The notes below the pieces were generated by a model. That model had not been told where the DNA came from and did no database searches. It was given only the letters and a program-made list of their open reading frames with translations. Below are positions 35,548 to 44,938 of a stretch of 64,000 nt of DNA, one piece after another (the stretch's first letter is position 1; the number at the start of each line of letters is the position of its first letter). The position numbers were made by a program, and so were the translations under genes. Where the stretch lies: positions 6,758,001 to 6,822,000 of the forward strand of contig NZ_CP053985.1 of NCBI RefSeq assembly GCF_013267355.1, read 5' to 3'. Origin of the DNA: Achromobacter pestifer. Lineage in GTDB: Bacteria; Pseudomonadota; Gammaproteobacteria; Burkholderiales; Burkholderiaceae_B.

Positions 35548-37281
35548 TCATGACTGCGTCAGCGTCGGCGCTCCATAACCGCCCGACAACTGGTGCGCGG
35601 GGACTTCGATCACTTCACCCGCGTTGATCTTGAACACTGCAACCGCTTCGGCCAGGCGCTGGGCCTGCTCCTGCAGGGAACCCGCGGCCGCGGCCGCCTC
35701 TTCCACCAGCGCCGCGTTCTGCTGCGTCACCTCGTCCATCTGCGATACCGCGCGGTTCACCTGGTCGATGCCGCTGGACTGTTCTTCCGACGCCGCCGAG
35801 ATCTCGCCCATGATGTCCGTCACCCGCTTCACCGAGGCCACGATCTCCTGCATCGTCGCGCCGGCGCGCTCCACCTGCTGCGAACCCGCGCCGACCTTGG
35901 TCACGGAATCCTCGATCAGGCCTTTGATTTCCTTGGCCGCCTGGGCGCTGCGCTGCGCCAGCGAGCGCACTTCGCCCGCCACCACCGCAAAGCCCTTGCC
36001 TTGCTCGCCCGCGCGCGCGGCTTCCACTGCCGCGTTCAGCGCCAGGATGTTGGTCTGGAACGCGATGCCGTCGATCACCGAAACAATCTCGGAGATCTTG
36101 CGCGAGCTGGCCGAAATGCCTTGCATGGTGCTGACCACTTCCGACACCGCCGAACCGCCGCGTTCAGCCACGTCCGAGGCGCTGGCCGCAAGCTGGTTCG
36201 CCTGGCGCGCGTTGTCGGCGTTCTGCTTCACGGTCGAAGCCAGCTCTTCCATCGACGCCGCGGTTTCCTCCAGCGAAGCCGCCTGTTCTTCCGTGCGGCT
36301 GGACAGGTCCGTATTGCCGGCCGAGATCTCGCGCGAGCCCACCGTGATCTCGTCCACGCCGTGGCGCACCGCCGACACCGTGCGGGTCAGGCTTTCCTGC
36401 ATGCGCTTCAACGCGGCAAACAGCTGGCCGATCTCATTGTGCGAACGCACTTCCACGCGGCTGGTCAGGTCTCCGGCAGCGATCTTGTCGAAGTGCTGGC
36501 CAGCTTCCACCAAGGGGCGCACCACCAGGCGGCCGAACAGCAGGCGTGCCAGGATCATCAGCAGCACCGCCAAGCCGACGGCCACGCCCACCGCCACCAT
36601 GGCGAGGTTGAAATTCGCTTCGGCCTCGTCGATCGTGGCTTGCTGCTGGTCGCCGATGTACTTGCCGAACTCGCTGAGCGCCTCGATAAACGCGGCGCTG
36701 CGCGGCGTGCCGTATTCGTTGTTCACCATGTAGAAGGTGGAATAGTCCTCACTGCGCAGGGCTTCGACCATGGTGTCCACGCCATCGTCGATGTACGACC
36801 GGTAGCGCCGTACCAGGTTCATCGACAGCTGGCGGCCCGTATCGTCCTGCAGCATGTTCTTCTGGAAATCAGCGAAACGGCTGCGCACCCCAGTCAGCAG
36901 GTCCGTCGCACCTTTCAAGGCCGCGGCCGCATCGCGGGCCGAGTTCTCCCCGCTGCCCCAACCGGATTCCTGCAGGTGGCGCGCGGCAACCATCAACGCA
37001 ACCCGCGCGCGCAGCATGTCGCTGTTGATCACCTCGACCTGCTTGGAGCGCTCGGTCAAGGCGTTGACCTCGCGGATCGATTCATAGTTGTTCTGCAGGA
37101 AATACGCGGCCAGGCCGCCCACCGCCGCAATCAACACGGCGAAGAACGCCATGACCCACAGCAGCATGGTGCCGACGCGGGCATCGCGCAGCCGCAGCTT
37201 GCGCTTCACCTTGGGTGCGCGCGCGGCCTTCTTCTTGCCGACCTTGCCGGATTTCGCACCGGATTCGAGACTCGCTTCCAT
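35548..37281 (-). CDS. Methyl-accepting chemotaxis protein (transmembrane) 1
   Basis: The 577-residue receptor has a basic cytoplasmic N terminus and a first membrane segment near 38-60. A four-helix-type periplasmic sensor follows, then a second membrane segment, HAMP domain and the conserved signalling tip [20 protein letters not shown]. Unlike its two upstream neighbours it lacks an xWxxF pentapeptide and ends [11 protein letters not shown], so it may rely on other receptors for CheR/CheB tethering. I chose the ATG at 37281 ([10 protein letters not shown]), which has a GGGGAAA Shine-Dalgarno. An in-frame start at 37359 adds 26 unlikely residues. The ligand is unknown. Confidence 0.93.
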   Translation of the reverse strand: MEASLESGAKSGKVGKKKAARAPKVKRKLRLRDARVGTMLLWVMAFFAVLIAAVGGLAAYFLQNNYESIREVNALTERSKQVEVINSDMLRARVALMVAARHLQESGWGSGENSARDAAAALKGATDLLTGVRSRFADFQKNMLQDDTGRQLSMNLVRRYRSYIDDGVDTMVEALRSEDYSTFYMVNNEYGTPRSAAFIEALSEFGKYIGDQQQATIDEAEANFNLAMVAVGVAVGLAVLLMILARLLFGRLVVRPLVEAGQHFDKIAAGDLTSRVEVRSHNEIGQLFAALKRMQESLTRTVSAVRHGVDEITVGSREISAGNTDLSSRTEEQAASLEETAASMEELASTVKQNADNARQANQLAASASDVAERGGSAVSEVVSTMQGISASSRKISEIVSVIDGIAFQTNILALNAAVEAARAGEQGKGFAVVAGEVRSLAQRSAQAAKEIKGLIEDSVTKVGAGSQQVERAGATMQEIVASVKRVTDIMGEISAASEEQSSGIDQVNRAVSQMDEVTQQNAALVEEAAAAAGSLQEQAQRLAEAVAVFKINAGEVIEVPAHQLSGGYGAPTLTQS

Positions 37282-37376
37282 ATTGTTTCCCCATCCCTCA
37301 GGAACTACTCTGACCAAATGAAAAACCACCCGGGAGACATGCCTTGTTACACGAGGCATGCACTCCGGGCGACGTA

Positions 37377-37398
37377 CATCGCGGCGCGCGCCGCGATG
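37377..37398. repeat. 22-base perfect palindrome downstream of the lipoprotein gene
   Basis: The self-complementary sequence CATCGCGGCGC-GCGCCGCGATG lies between the lipoprotein gene and MCP 1. An adjacent imperfect hairpin (ATGCCT...AGGCAT, near 37339-37359) sits beside it. It could be a terminator without a T-run or a protein-binding site. Confidence 0.5.
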
Positions 37399-37420
37399 CT
37401 CCCCGCTGGACTACAGGGCG

Positions 37421-37888
37421 CTACTTGCCCTGAGGCTGCAATCCGGCCGGTTCACCCGGACCCGGTATGTAGATGGTCTGCACCTCGGGGGCCACGGCGG
37501 GCGGCGCCACATCCTGACGCAAGTCAGGCGCAGGCGCGGGTCCCAGCAGCTTCTGGCGTTCCCAAGGTTCCAGCAAGATATTGGTGCTGTCGACGAGGCG
37601 CAGCAGCCGGCCGTCCGGGCCGAACTGCAGCAGCGCTTCCTTGCGGCTGTACAAGCCGTCCGCGACGAAGGTGATTTTGAAGGCCCAGAGCGCGAGCAGC
37701 GTGCCGTCGGTCTGCTTGTAGAGCTTGTCGGGCGGGGCGGTGAGCATGCGCGAAGCCTCTTCCAGCGTCGTCCGCCCCGGCGTCAGCTGCGACAGCTTGC
37801 CCGGGTCGAAGTTATGCCCCGTCGCCGCGCAGCCGGCCAGAAGCGCCACAAACGCGGCCGCCGCCAGAAGATGTATATAGCCTCGCAT
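37421..37888 (-). CDS. Small predicted lipoprotein within the receptor cluster
   Basis: The 155-residue protein has a lipoprotein signal peptide with lipobox LLAGC (C20). A domain with LTPGRTTLEEASRMLTAPPD and LLALWAFKITFVADGLYSRK follows, reminiscent of the SmpA/BamE-like fold used by several small outer-membrane lipoproteins. The C-terminal tail is Pro-rich. It lies 29 bases downstream of MCP 2 on the same strand, so the two may be cotranscribed. No function is assigned. Confidence 0.8.
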   Translation of the reverse strand: MRGYIHLLAAAAFVALLAGCAATGHNFDPGKLSQLTPGRTTLEEASRMLTAPPDKLYKQTDGTLLALWAFKITFVADGLYSRKEALLQFGPDGRLLRLVDSTNILLEPWERQKLLGPAPAPDLRQDVAPPAVAPEVQTIYIPGPGEPAGLQPQGK

Positions 37889-37917
37889 ATCCTACCCATT
37901 TACCGGCCAGGCCGGTG

Positions 37918-39768
37918 TCAGAAAGATTCCCAATCGTCATCCGCAGGCGCAGACCGGCGGCTTGCCGGCGTCACGGGCTTTGCCTGCGGCGCAGCCGCCG
38001 GGCGCGGCGCGGGCCGGCGCAGCGGCCGTGCCGCCGTCGCCCCTTCGGCCGCTGCCGGCTTGGCTCGCGTGGAATGCGTCAAGCGTACTGCCGGAGCTGC
38101 CTTGGCCTCGGCGGCGGGCTGCTCCACCTGCGCTGCGGGCGCCGTCGGAGCAGCCATACGCGGTGCGCGGCGCTGACCGGCCAACTGGTGCGCGGGAACT
38201 TCGATGACTTCGCCTGCGTTGATTTTGAACACCGCCACCGCTTCGGCCAGGCGCTCCGCCTGTTCCTGCAGAGAACCCGCTGCCGCGGCGGCCTCTTCCA
38301 CCAGCGCCGCGTTCTGCTGCGTCACCTCGTCCATCTGCGACACCGCGCGGTTCACCTGGTCGATGCCGCTAGACTGTTCTTCCGACGCCGCCGAGATCTC
38401 GCCCATGATGTCCGTCACCCGCTTCACCGAGGCCACGATCTCCTGCATCGTCGCGCCAGCGCGCTCCACCTGCTGCGAGCCCGCGCCGACCTTGGTCACG
38501 GAATCCTCGATCAGGCCCTTGATTTCCTTGGCCGCCTGGGCGCTGCGCTGCGCCAGCGAACGCACTTCGCCCGCCACCACCGCGAAGCCCTTGCCCTGCT
38601 CGCCTGCACGCGCGGCTTCCACCGCCGCGTTCAAAGCCAGAATGTTGGTCTGGAACGCGATGCCATCGATCACCGACACAATTTCGGAAATCTTGCGCGA
38701 ACTGGCCGAAATTTCCTGCATGGTGTTGACCACTTCCGACACCGCCGAGCCGCCGCGCTCGGCCACGTCGGACGCGCTGGCAGCCAATTGGTTGGCCTGG
38801 CGCGCGTTGTCCGCGTTCTGCTTCACGGTCGAGGCCAGCTGCTCCATCGAGGCGGCGGTTTCCTCCAGCGAGGCGGCCTGTTCCTCCGTACGGCTGGACA
38901 GGTCGGTGTTGCCCGCGGAAATCTCGCGCGAACCCACGTTGATTTCGTCCACGCCGCGGCGCACCGACGCCACGGTGCGGGTCAGGCTTTCCTGCATGCG
39001 CTTGACTGCGGCCATCAGCATGCCGATCTCATTGGTCGAGGTCGCATCCACGCGTACAGTCAAGTCGCCGCCGGCGATCTTGTCAAAGCTGTCGCTGACG
39101 GCGCGCAAGGGCCGCAGGACCACGCGGTTCATGAACAGGAAGGCGCCCAGCCATACCGCGATGATCAATACCGCCAGCACGACGTACACAATCGCCATCG
39201 TCGCCGCCTGCGAACGCGAGGACGACACCATCTCTTCGCTATAGGAAGTAATGTCCTTGGCGAATTCCGTCAGTTGCTTCGAAAACGCACCACTCGCTGC
39301 GCCGGCCTTGGTGTTCTTCAGATCCAGGTAAGCTGCCGAATCCCCCTTGTCCAGGGCCGACATCATGGCCTGCAACGCGTCTGCAAATCCGTTGAAGGAC
39401 GTGATCAGATCGCCCTCGGCACTCTTGCCGATTGCCGTGGTCTTCGGGATGGCCTTGAAGGTCTCCATCTTCTTCTTGGCATCGCCGACCAGTTGCTGCA
39501 CCGTGCGAGTGTTCTCGCTGGCGCCGCTGGCATCACCCGCTGCCCGCTGTGCGGCGGCAATGTCGGCACGTATCGTGGCACGCAGCATCTGCGTATATGC
39601 GTCCTTGATCAGATTGGCTTGCTGGACGCTCAAGGTATCCAGGGCGTTGATCGCCTCCGAGTTGGACCGCATGCTGTTCCAACCCAGGACGATGGCCACC
39701 AGCGCGGCCAGCGCCACGGCCAACTGGGCGAGCATCAGGCCCGTGCGCACCTTCAGATTGCTAAACAT
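37918..39768 (-). CDS. Methyl-accepting chemotaxis protein (transmembrane) 2, with CheR tether
   Basis: The 616-residue receptor is of Tar/Tsr-like architecture: membrane segment near 8-30, periplasmic helical sensor, a second membrane segment, HAMP and a signalling domain nearly identical to those of its neighbours. After the signalling domain a flexible Ala/Pro/Arg tail of about 60 residues ends in DDDWESF. DWESF fits the xWxxF pentapeptide that docks CheR and CheB. I chose the ATG at 39768 (MFSNLKVRTG) rather than the in-frame start at 39801, because it matches the MCP 3 opening MLVNLKVRT. The ligand is unknown. Confidence 0.94.
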   Translation of the reverse strand: MFSNLKVRTGLMLAQLAVALAALVAIVLGWNSMRSNSEAINALDTLSVQQANLIKDAYTQMLRATIRADIAAAQRAAGDASGASENTRTVQQLVGDAKKKMETFKAIPKTTAIGKSAEGDLITSFNGFADALQAMMSALDKGDSAAYLDLKNTKAGAASGAFSKQLTEFAKDITSYSEEMVSSSRSQAATMAIVYVVLAVLIIAVWLGAFLFMNRVVLRPLRAVSDSFDKIAGGDLTVRVDATSTNEIGMLMAAVKRMQESLTRTVASVRRGVDEINVGSREISAGNTDLSSRTEEQAASLEETAASMEQLASTVKQNADNARQANQLAASASDVAERGGSAVSEVVNTMQEISASSRKISEIVSVIDGIAFQTNILALNAAVEAARAGEQGKGFAVVAGEVRSLAQRSAQAAKEIKGLIEDSVTKVGAGSQQVERAGATMQEIVASVKRVTDIMGEISAASEEQSSGIDQVNRAVSQMDEVTQQNAALVEEAAAAAGSLQEQAERLAEAVAVFKINAGEVIEVPAHQLAGQRRAPRMAAPTAPAAQVEQPAAEAKAAPAVRLTHSTRAKPAAAEGATAARPLRRPAPRPAAAPQAKPVTPASRRSAPADDDWESF

Positions 39769-39867
39769 TTCCGTATATTCCGGTAGTCGTCCCGGCGGCA
39801 TTCTTGCCGCCAGGCCGTAAATAGGGGGGTAGCTTTACTGCATGTGCTGCGCTGACGGATCTCTCCG

Positions 39868-41760
39868 TCAGAAAGACTCCCAATCGTCGTCCGCCGAAGG
39901 CGGAGGACGACGGCTGGCGGGTGGCGCCGCTGGTGCGGCATCCTTGGCACCCGCCGGGCGGCTGGCCGGCCGGCGTAGCGGACGAACAGTAGTAGCAGCT
40001 TCCGGCGCCGGCTTGGGCCGGGCGACCTGCGTCAGGCGCGGCGCGGGCGCCGTCTTCGGAGCAGGCTGCGCCGACTGCGGCGATTCTGCGTGGGCAGGTT
40101 CGGCGGACGGCTTGCTTGCCGCCGCTGTCTGCGGCCGTGCCGGCGGCGCCGGCATGCGTGGCGCGCTGCGTTGCGATGCCAATTGCTGCGCGGGGACTTC
40201 GATCACTTCACCCGCGTTGATCTTGAACACGGAGACTGCTTCGGCCAGGCGTTGCGCCTGCTCCTGCAGCGACCCCGCGGCGGCAGCCGCTTCTTCCACC
40301 AGCGCCGCGTTCTGCTGCGTCACCTCGTCCATCTGCGACACTGCGCGGTTCACCTGGTCGATGCCGCTGGACTGTTCTTCCGACGCCGCCGAGATTTCAC
40401 CCATGATGTCCGTGACACGCTTCACCGAGGCCACGATCTCCTGCATCGTCGACCCTGCGCGCTCTACCTGCTGCGAGCCCGCGCTGACCTTGCTCACCGA
40501 ATCCTCGATCAGGCCCTTGATTTCCTTGGCGGCCTGGGCGCTACGCTGCGCCAGCGAACGCACTTCGCCAGCCACCACGGCAAATCCCTTGCCCTGCTCG
40601 CCCGCACGCGCGGCTTCCACCGCCGCGTTCAGCGCCAGGATGTTGGTCTGGAACGCGATACCGTCGATCACCGACACAATCTCGGAGATCTTGCGCGAGC
40701 TGGCCGAAATGCCGTGCATGGTGCTAACCACTTCCGACACCGCCGAACCGCCGCGCTCGGCCACGTCCGAGGCGCTGGCCGCCAACTGATTGGCCTGGCG
40801 CGCGTTGTCCGCGTTCTGCTTCACGGTCGAAGCCAGCTCTTCCATTGACGCCGCGGTTTCTTCCAGCGAGGCCGCCTGCTGCTCGGTGCGACTGGACAGA
40901 TCCGTATTGCCCGCCGAAATCTCGCGCGAACCCACGTTGATCTCGTCCACGCCGCGGCGCACCAGCGCCACGGTGCGGGTCAGGCTTTCCTGCATGCGCT
41001 TGATCGCGCCAAACAGCTGCCCAATTTCGTTCGTGCTGCGCACATCGATACGACCGGTGAAATCGCCGCCCGAGATCTTTTCAAAATGATCACCCGCCTC
41101 ACGCAATGGGCGCAGCACGGTCCGGCTGATGAACAGCCAGCATCCCAATGCCAAGGCCAGGGTGATCGCCAGCATCACAATCGTGACCGTGCGCGAAACG
41201 CCGTGGGCCGCCTCGGCCTGCACCACCAGCTCGTCGGTGCTGGTGTCGATATGCGCCAGCACGCCTCCTACCGCTTCTCTCAAGGCCGTGTTCGCCGCGC
41301 TTCCCGCGTCGTTCAGATCCAGATAGTCCTGCACGGCCATGGTCGACAAGGCAGTCGCCTGACGTCTGACGACGTCGTTGAATTGCTTGTAGGCGCTTTC
41401 CAGCTTTTGATTCAGGGCCTCCGAGCCTTCCAGGCGCGGCGCCTTGCGGTATGCGTCCAGCGCCTGAGCGCCTTCCTGCATCAGGCCCTCCGCGCGCTTG
41501 GCCTGCGAGGTCGCCTGTTCGGTCTTTCCTTGCTGCAGATCCATCAGCGACGTCGCCAGCAGCAAGCGGCCGCGCAGGAACAGGATGTAGGCCCGATTCA
41601 GCTGCGAGGCCTGCGTCGAATAGGCGTCGTTGACCCGCTCCAGCTTCTCATTGCTCGAGTTCAGGCCCATCCACGCCACGCCATTGGAAATGAACATGGC
41701 GCCCGTGAAGAGCAGCAACACCAAAACGAGACAGGTGCGGACTTTCAAGTTGACAAGCAT
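39868..41760 (-). CDS. Methyl-accepting chemotaxis protein (transmembrane) 3, with CheR tether
   Basis: The 630-residue receptor begins MLVNLKVRT with a membrane segment near 10-30. It has a helical periplasmic sensor, a second membrane segment near 190-210, HAMP and the conserved signalling domain. A long Ala/Pro tail ends in ADDDWESF, again giving the CheR-binding DWESF. A perfect seven-pair hairpin TGACGGA-TCTC-TCCGTCA (39853-39870) abuts the stop codon. A possible sigma-28 promoter lies upstream. The periplasmic domain differs from MCP 2, so it probably senses a different ligand. Confidence 0.94.
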   Translation of the reverse strand: MLVNLKVRTCLVLVLLLFTGAMFISNGVAWMGLNSSNEKLERVNDAYSTQASQLNRAYILFLRGRLLLATSLMDLQQGKTEQATSQAKRAEGLMQEGAQALDAYRKAPRLEGSEALNQKLESAYKQFNDVVRRQATALSTMAVQDYLDLNDAGSAANTALREAVGGVLAHIDTSTDELVVQAEAAHGVSRTVTIVMLAITLALALGCWLFISRTVLRPLREAGDHFEKISGGDFTGRIDVRSTNEIGQLFGAIKRMQESLTRTVALVRRGVDEINVGSREISAGNTDLSSRTEQQAASLEETAASMEELASTVKQNADNARQANQLAASASDVAERGGSAVSEVVSTMHGISASSRKISEIVSVIDGIAFQTNILALNAAVEAARAGEQGKGFAVVAGEVRSLAQRSAQAAKEIKGLIEDSVSKVSAGSQQVERAGSTMQEIVASVKRVTDIMGEISAASEEQSSGIDQVNRAVSQMDEVTQQNAALVEEAAAAAGSLQEQAQRLAEAVSVFKINAGEVIEVPAQQLASQRSAPRMPAPPARPQTAAASKPSAEPAHAESPQSAQPAPKTAPAPRLTQVARPKPAPEAATTVRPLRRPASRPAGAKDAAPAAPPASRRPPPSADDDWESF

Positions 41761-41848
41761 GGAATATCCGAGCGTTAAGCAATGTGAAACGACTATTTCC
41801 TACTCTGCACGCACACACGGACGCCCCGGCCCCTGGCCAGTAGCGTCC

Positions 41849-41875
41849 GTAACGGCGCAACCCCACGCACTCAAT
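41849..41875 (-). promoter_or_regulatory. Possible weak sigma-28 promoter of MCP 3
   Basis: On the minus strand GCCGTTAC (41856-41849) matches the sigma-28 -10. The -35 region (ATTGAGTG, 41875-41868) is poor, so the call is tentative. Confidence 0.3.
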
Positions 41876-41905
41876 GGCGCGCTTTTTTTTGACCTACCCT
41901 ATTAC

Positions 41906-43150
41906 CTACTTGCGACTGAACAGACTCGATCCCTGGATGGTCATGAATGCCGCCGAAGCCGCTTGCAGCGCGACTTGGCGCAATGCGAGCTGGCTCGCGC
42001 CTTGGTAATAGTCCAGCTCTTCCAAATCCGAGAGAGATTGCGAGTACGACAGGCCTTTTTGCGTGCCGGTCGCGTTCAGGGCGTCCAATTCATTCTGGCG
42101 TGCGCCGACCGAGGCCTGCACCGTCAGGACGTTGTCGTAGGTGTTCGCGAGCTTCTTGTTGCCGGTCGCCAGGGCGTTGTTCAGTCTCGCCATCGCCACA
42201 GGATCACCATCGTTGGGCGCATCCAGTGCGGCGATGATGTTGTCCAAGGTGGCGAACACGTCCATATCCGCCGACTGAACGCTCTGGACGGTGATCGAAT
42301 CTCCTGGTTTGGGAGCCCCATTGATAGCCACCGAAACACCGCCGAAGTCGATCACTGCACCATCGGCATAGAGCGTCGCGGCTTGCGGAGGCTGCGGAAC
42401 GACAGTGGAGCTTCCGTCGGGATTCGTCGTCGTGATGCGGTAGCCCATAGCGCCCGTCGTCGCATCGGCCTCATACTTCACCTCGAAGGTCTTCCCGCTG
42501 GCGCCACTCCCGGGCGTTACCGAAACCGCGCCAAACTGCGCCGAACCCGTGTTCGTTTGTGGTGCTGAAGCGACGTAGGCCTGCGAGCCCGGATTGGCGC
42601 GTCCGAAGATGTCCTTGCCGAGATCGCTGGTGGACATCTGGCGGCTTTGATCCACCTGAATGGTGCGTTCGCCTACCGAATTGCTGTACGTAATCTGGCC
42701 CGCGGCGTTCTTGGAGTAAGGCATCACGCTGCCATCGTTGCCGGAGAACAAATACTGACCATTGCCGTCGGTCGTATTGGCCAGGCCCAACAAGGCATCA
42801 CGAGTGCTCTTGAGCTCCGTGGACAGGGTGCGGCGGTCACTATCCGAAAGGGTACTTCCTGCCTGGATGATGCGCGTGCGCGCTCCCTGCAATGCGTGCG
42901 TCACCGCCGTCAACGTATTGGTTTCCTGACCCAGATTCGTGTTGGCGGTCTGGCGATTCGCCCTATACGTGTCGTTCATGCTCTGCGTCTGCGCCACATC
43001 GATAGCGCGCGCGGCCGCCAAGGGGTCGTCCGCAGGCGACAAGAACTTGCGTCCGCTGCCCACCTGCTCGACCAGACGATTCATGTCCGATTCCTGAGCG
43101 AGGATGCCTTTCAGCCCGTTCGAATACATCATTGAAGTGCTCAGGCGCAT
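41906..43150 (-). CDS. flgL: Flagellar hook-associated protein 3 (FlgL)
   Basis: FlgL joins hook to filament. The 414-residue protein has the flagellin-like N terminus MRLSTSMMYSNGLKGILAQE and the C-terminal helix pair with SLSDLEELDYYQGASQLALR. The central part is variable and exported. It lies 47 bases downstream of flgK, and both probably use the sigma-28 promoter at 44912-44938. Base composition is lower in GC than the surrounding export genes. Confidence 0.96.
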   Translation of the reverse strand: MRLSTSMMYSNGLKGILAQESDMNRLVEQVGSGRKFLSPADDPLAAARAIDVAQTQSMNDTYRANRQTANTNLGQETNTLTAVTHALQGARTRIIQAGSTLSDSDRRTLSTELKSTRDALLGLANTTDGNGQYLFSGNDGSVMPYSKNAAGQITYSNSVGERTIQVDQSRQMSTSDLGKDIFGRANPGSQAYVASAPQTNTGSAQFGAVSVTPGSGASGKTFEVKYEADATTGAMGYRITTTNPDGSSTVVPQPPQAATLYADGAVIDFGGVSVAINGAPKPGDSITVQSVQSADMDVFATLDNIIAALDAPNDGDPVAMARLNNALATGNKKLANTYDNVLTVQASVGARQNELDALNATGTQKGLSYSQSLSDLEELDYYQGASQLALRQVALQAASAAFMTIQGSSLFSRK

Positions 43151-43197
43151 GGTGAAGCTCCGAATTTATCTGTATTGGTCACGATTCAACGATCCGA

Positions 43198-44865
43198 TCA
43201 GCCGCGCAGACCCAGCAGCGTGTCGAACATGGTGCTGGCCACGTCAATAATGCGGGCGCTCGCTTGATACTGCTCTTGGTACTGCGACAGGTTGACGTAC
43301 TCTTCATTCAGATTGACGCCCGACACACCCTGCTGCGCCGCGACCTTCTGTGTGATCAGATTCGCCTGCGCGATCGCCGCGGACTTGACCTGCGCGGTCT
43401 GGACGCCAACGGTATTCACGACCTGGGCGAACATGTCGTTCACGCTCATCGTGCCATTGGCCAGCATCTTGCCGTTTTGCAGTTGCGCCAATTTCAGTGC
43501 GTTCTTGCCGTTGGCGTCACCTTTGTCGCCATCGGCCGCCGCCACCTTGTACGGATCGCTGATCAACACGCTGATATCGCGCGCAGCGTCGCGCGTGGGG
43601 GCCAGCGACCATTTGTCACCCGCCTGCGGCGGCGCGCTGATGGTCAGGGAGACGCCCATCTCGTTTTCAAGATTCAGCGTAGCCGGAGTACCCGTGGCCG
43701 GGCCGTTGAAAACCTCCGAACCTTCGGGCATGCGCAGCACCCGGTAATTCGTTCCATCGAACGAAATCTCGTAGTCTTTGGCATTGATATTGTTCAGATT
43801 CGTGAATTGGCCCGAGATCTGCGCATTGCTCTTGTTCTGCCCATTGGGTATGCCTTGCGGCGAGCCAATGCCGAAGAAGTCCGTCCCGGGATTGCCGTTC
43901 TGGTCAAAACCCTGCTTATGCTGCGCGTTAAAGGACAGCGCCAGACCGACGGCCATTTGGCCCAGTTGGCTTTGCATCATGTCCAGCGACGCGGTTCGGA
44001 ACTGCAGCAGGCCTCCCAGCGTACCGCCGGTCACTTCCGTGTCACTCAATTCCACGGCCACCGTTTTGCCGGCCCCCGCCGGCAGCGTATAGGCGATGAC
44101 GGTACGCCCCACGTCCTTGGCGGAACTTACCGCTTGCAGCGGATAGACGGTGTTGCCAGACAGAAGGGCCTGACCGCCATTGGCCAGCGCAACGTTGAGC
44201 TGGTCGCCCTGCTCATAGGTGGTGACACCCACCAATTGGTTCAGCTCCATGACGGCCTGATCGCGCTGATCCAGGAGGTCATTGGGGGGACCGTCACCCG
44301 CCCTGCCCGTGGCCAACGAAATCTGCTGATTCAGGTCGTTGATGCGGGACAAATAGCTGTTGACCTGCTCCACCGTGGTCGTGATCTGCGTATTCAGCCC
44401 CATGCGCTGATTTTGCATTTCGGTGTAGGCCGAGCGGATCTGGGTGGCCAGGCTGTTGGCCTTGCCCAGCAGATCCTGGCGAGCGGCAGGGTCGGCAGGT
44501 TTGCTGGCCACCGCATTCATGCTGGTGAAGAAGTTGTTCAGACCCGGCGCGATACCCACGGTGCGATCCGCGAACAGGTTGTTGATCGCCGAAACCTGGT
44601 TGTATTGCGTCTGGAGTTGGGCGCCACTGCCTTGGGCGCCGACCAGTTGCTTGTACAGGAAGCTGTCGTAGCTGCGCACGACCGTGTCGACCTGAACGCC
44701 ACGGCCAACATAGCCGTTGCTGGTGGCCTGCGCGCCTGCGGTCGAGACCATGACGCGCTGACGGTTGTAACCGACCGTGGTGGCATTGTTGATATTGTGG
44801 CTGGTGGTGGCCAGCCCTGCCTGGGCGGCGTTCAGCCCGCCCAGCGCCAATTTATACATATTCAT
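43198..44865 (-). CDS. flgK: Flagellar hook-associated protein 1 (FlgK)
   Basis: FlgK is the first hook-filament junction protein. The 555-residue protein has the rod/hook N-terminal motif ALGGLNAAQAGLATTSHNIN followed by ATTVGYNRQR. Its C-terminal helix contains VNLNEEYVNLSQYQEQYQAS and ARIIDVASTMFDTLLGLRG. It precedes flgL and follows flgJ. A sigma-28 promoter is embedded at the end of flgJ. Confidence 0.97.
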   Translation of the reverse strand: MNMYKLALGGLNAAQAGLATTSHNINNATTVGYNRQRVMVSTAGAQATSNGYVGRGVQVDTVVRSYDSFLYKQLVGAQGSGAQLQTQYNQVSAINNLFADRTVGIAPGLNNFFTSMNAVASKPADPAARQDLLGKANSLATQIRSAYTEMQNQRMGLNTQITTTVEQVNSYLSRINDLNQQISLATGRAGDGPPNDLLDQRDQAVMELNQLVGVTTYEQGDQLNVALANGGQALLSGNTVYPLQAVSSAKDVGRTVIAYTLPAGAGKTVAVELSDTEVTGGTLGGLLQFRTASLDMMQSQLGQMAVGLALSFNAQHKQGFDQNGNPGTDFFGIGSPQGIPNGQNKSNAQISGQFTNLNNINAKDYEISFDGTNYRVLRMPEGSEVFNGPATGTPATLNLENEMGVSLTISAPPQAGDKWSLAPTRDAARDISVLISDPYKVAAADGDKGDANGKNALKLAQLQNGKMLANGTMSVNDMFAQVVNTVGVQTAQVKSAAIAQANLITQKVAAQQGVSGVNLNEEYVNLSQYQEQYQASARIIDVASTMFDTLLGLRG

Positions 44866-44911
44866 GCTGACAATGCCCCGTATTTAACCGCTGATATACC
44901 TGGATACCCCA

Positions 44912-44938
44912 TTAACGGCAGCGGATGATCCGAATTTA
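44912..44938 (-). promoter_or_regulatory. Sigma-28 promoter of flgK-flgL
   Basis: On the minus strand TAAATTCG (44938-44931), 11 bases, then GCCGTTAA (44919-44912). The first three bases of the -35 are the stop codon of flgJ. Confidence 0.85.

Larger units (their letters stand above)
35590..41010 (-). repeat. Three near-identical copies of the MCP signalling-domain DNA
   Basis: Segments of about 820 bases at roughly 35590-36411, 38184-39005 and 40181-41010 are very similar at the DNA level, with long exact runs. They encode the same signalling domain in three receptors whose sensor halves differ. This fits duplication and gene conversion. Confidence 0.85.

Noticed and set aside
35593..37674. 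Plus-strand open frame of 693 codons opposite MCP 1, and a similar one at 37915-39786
   Set aside because: Both mirror MCP genes with full signalling domains and owe their similarity to each other to the repeated signalling-domain DNA.
39794..39811. GGCGGCA-TTCT-TGCCGCC hairpin between MCP 3 and MCP 2
   Set aside because: It is a seven-pair stem with no T-run and too close to the MCP 2 start to call a terminator; left as a minor structure.
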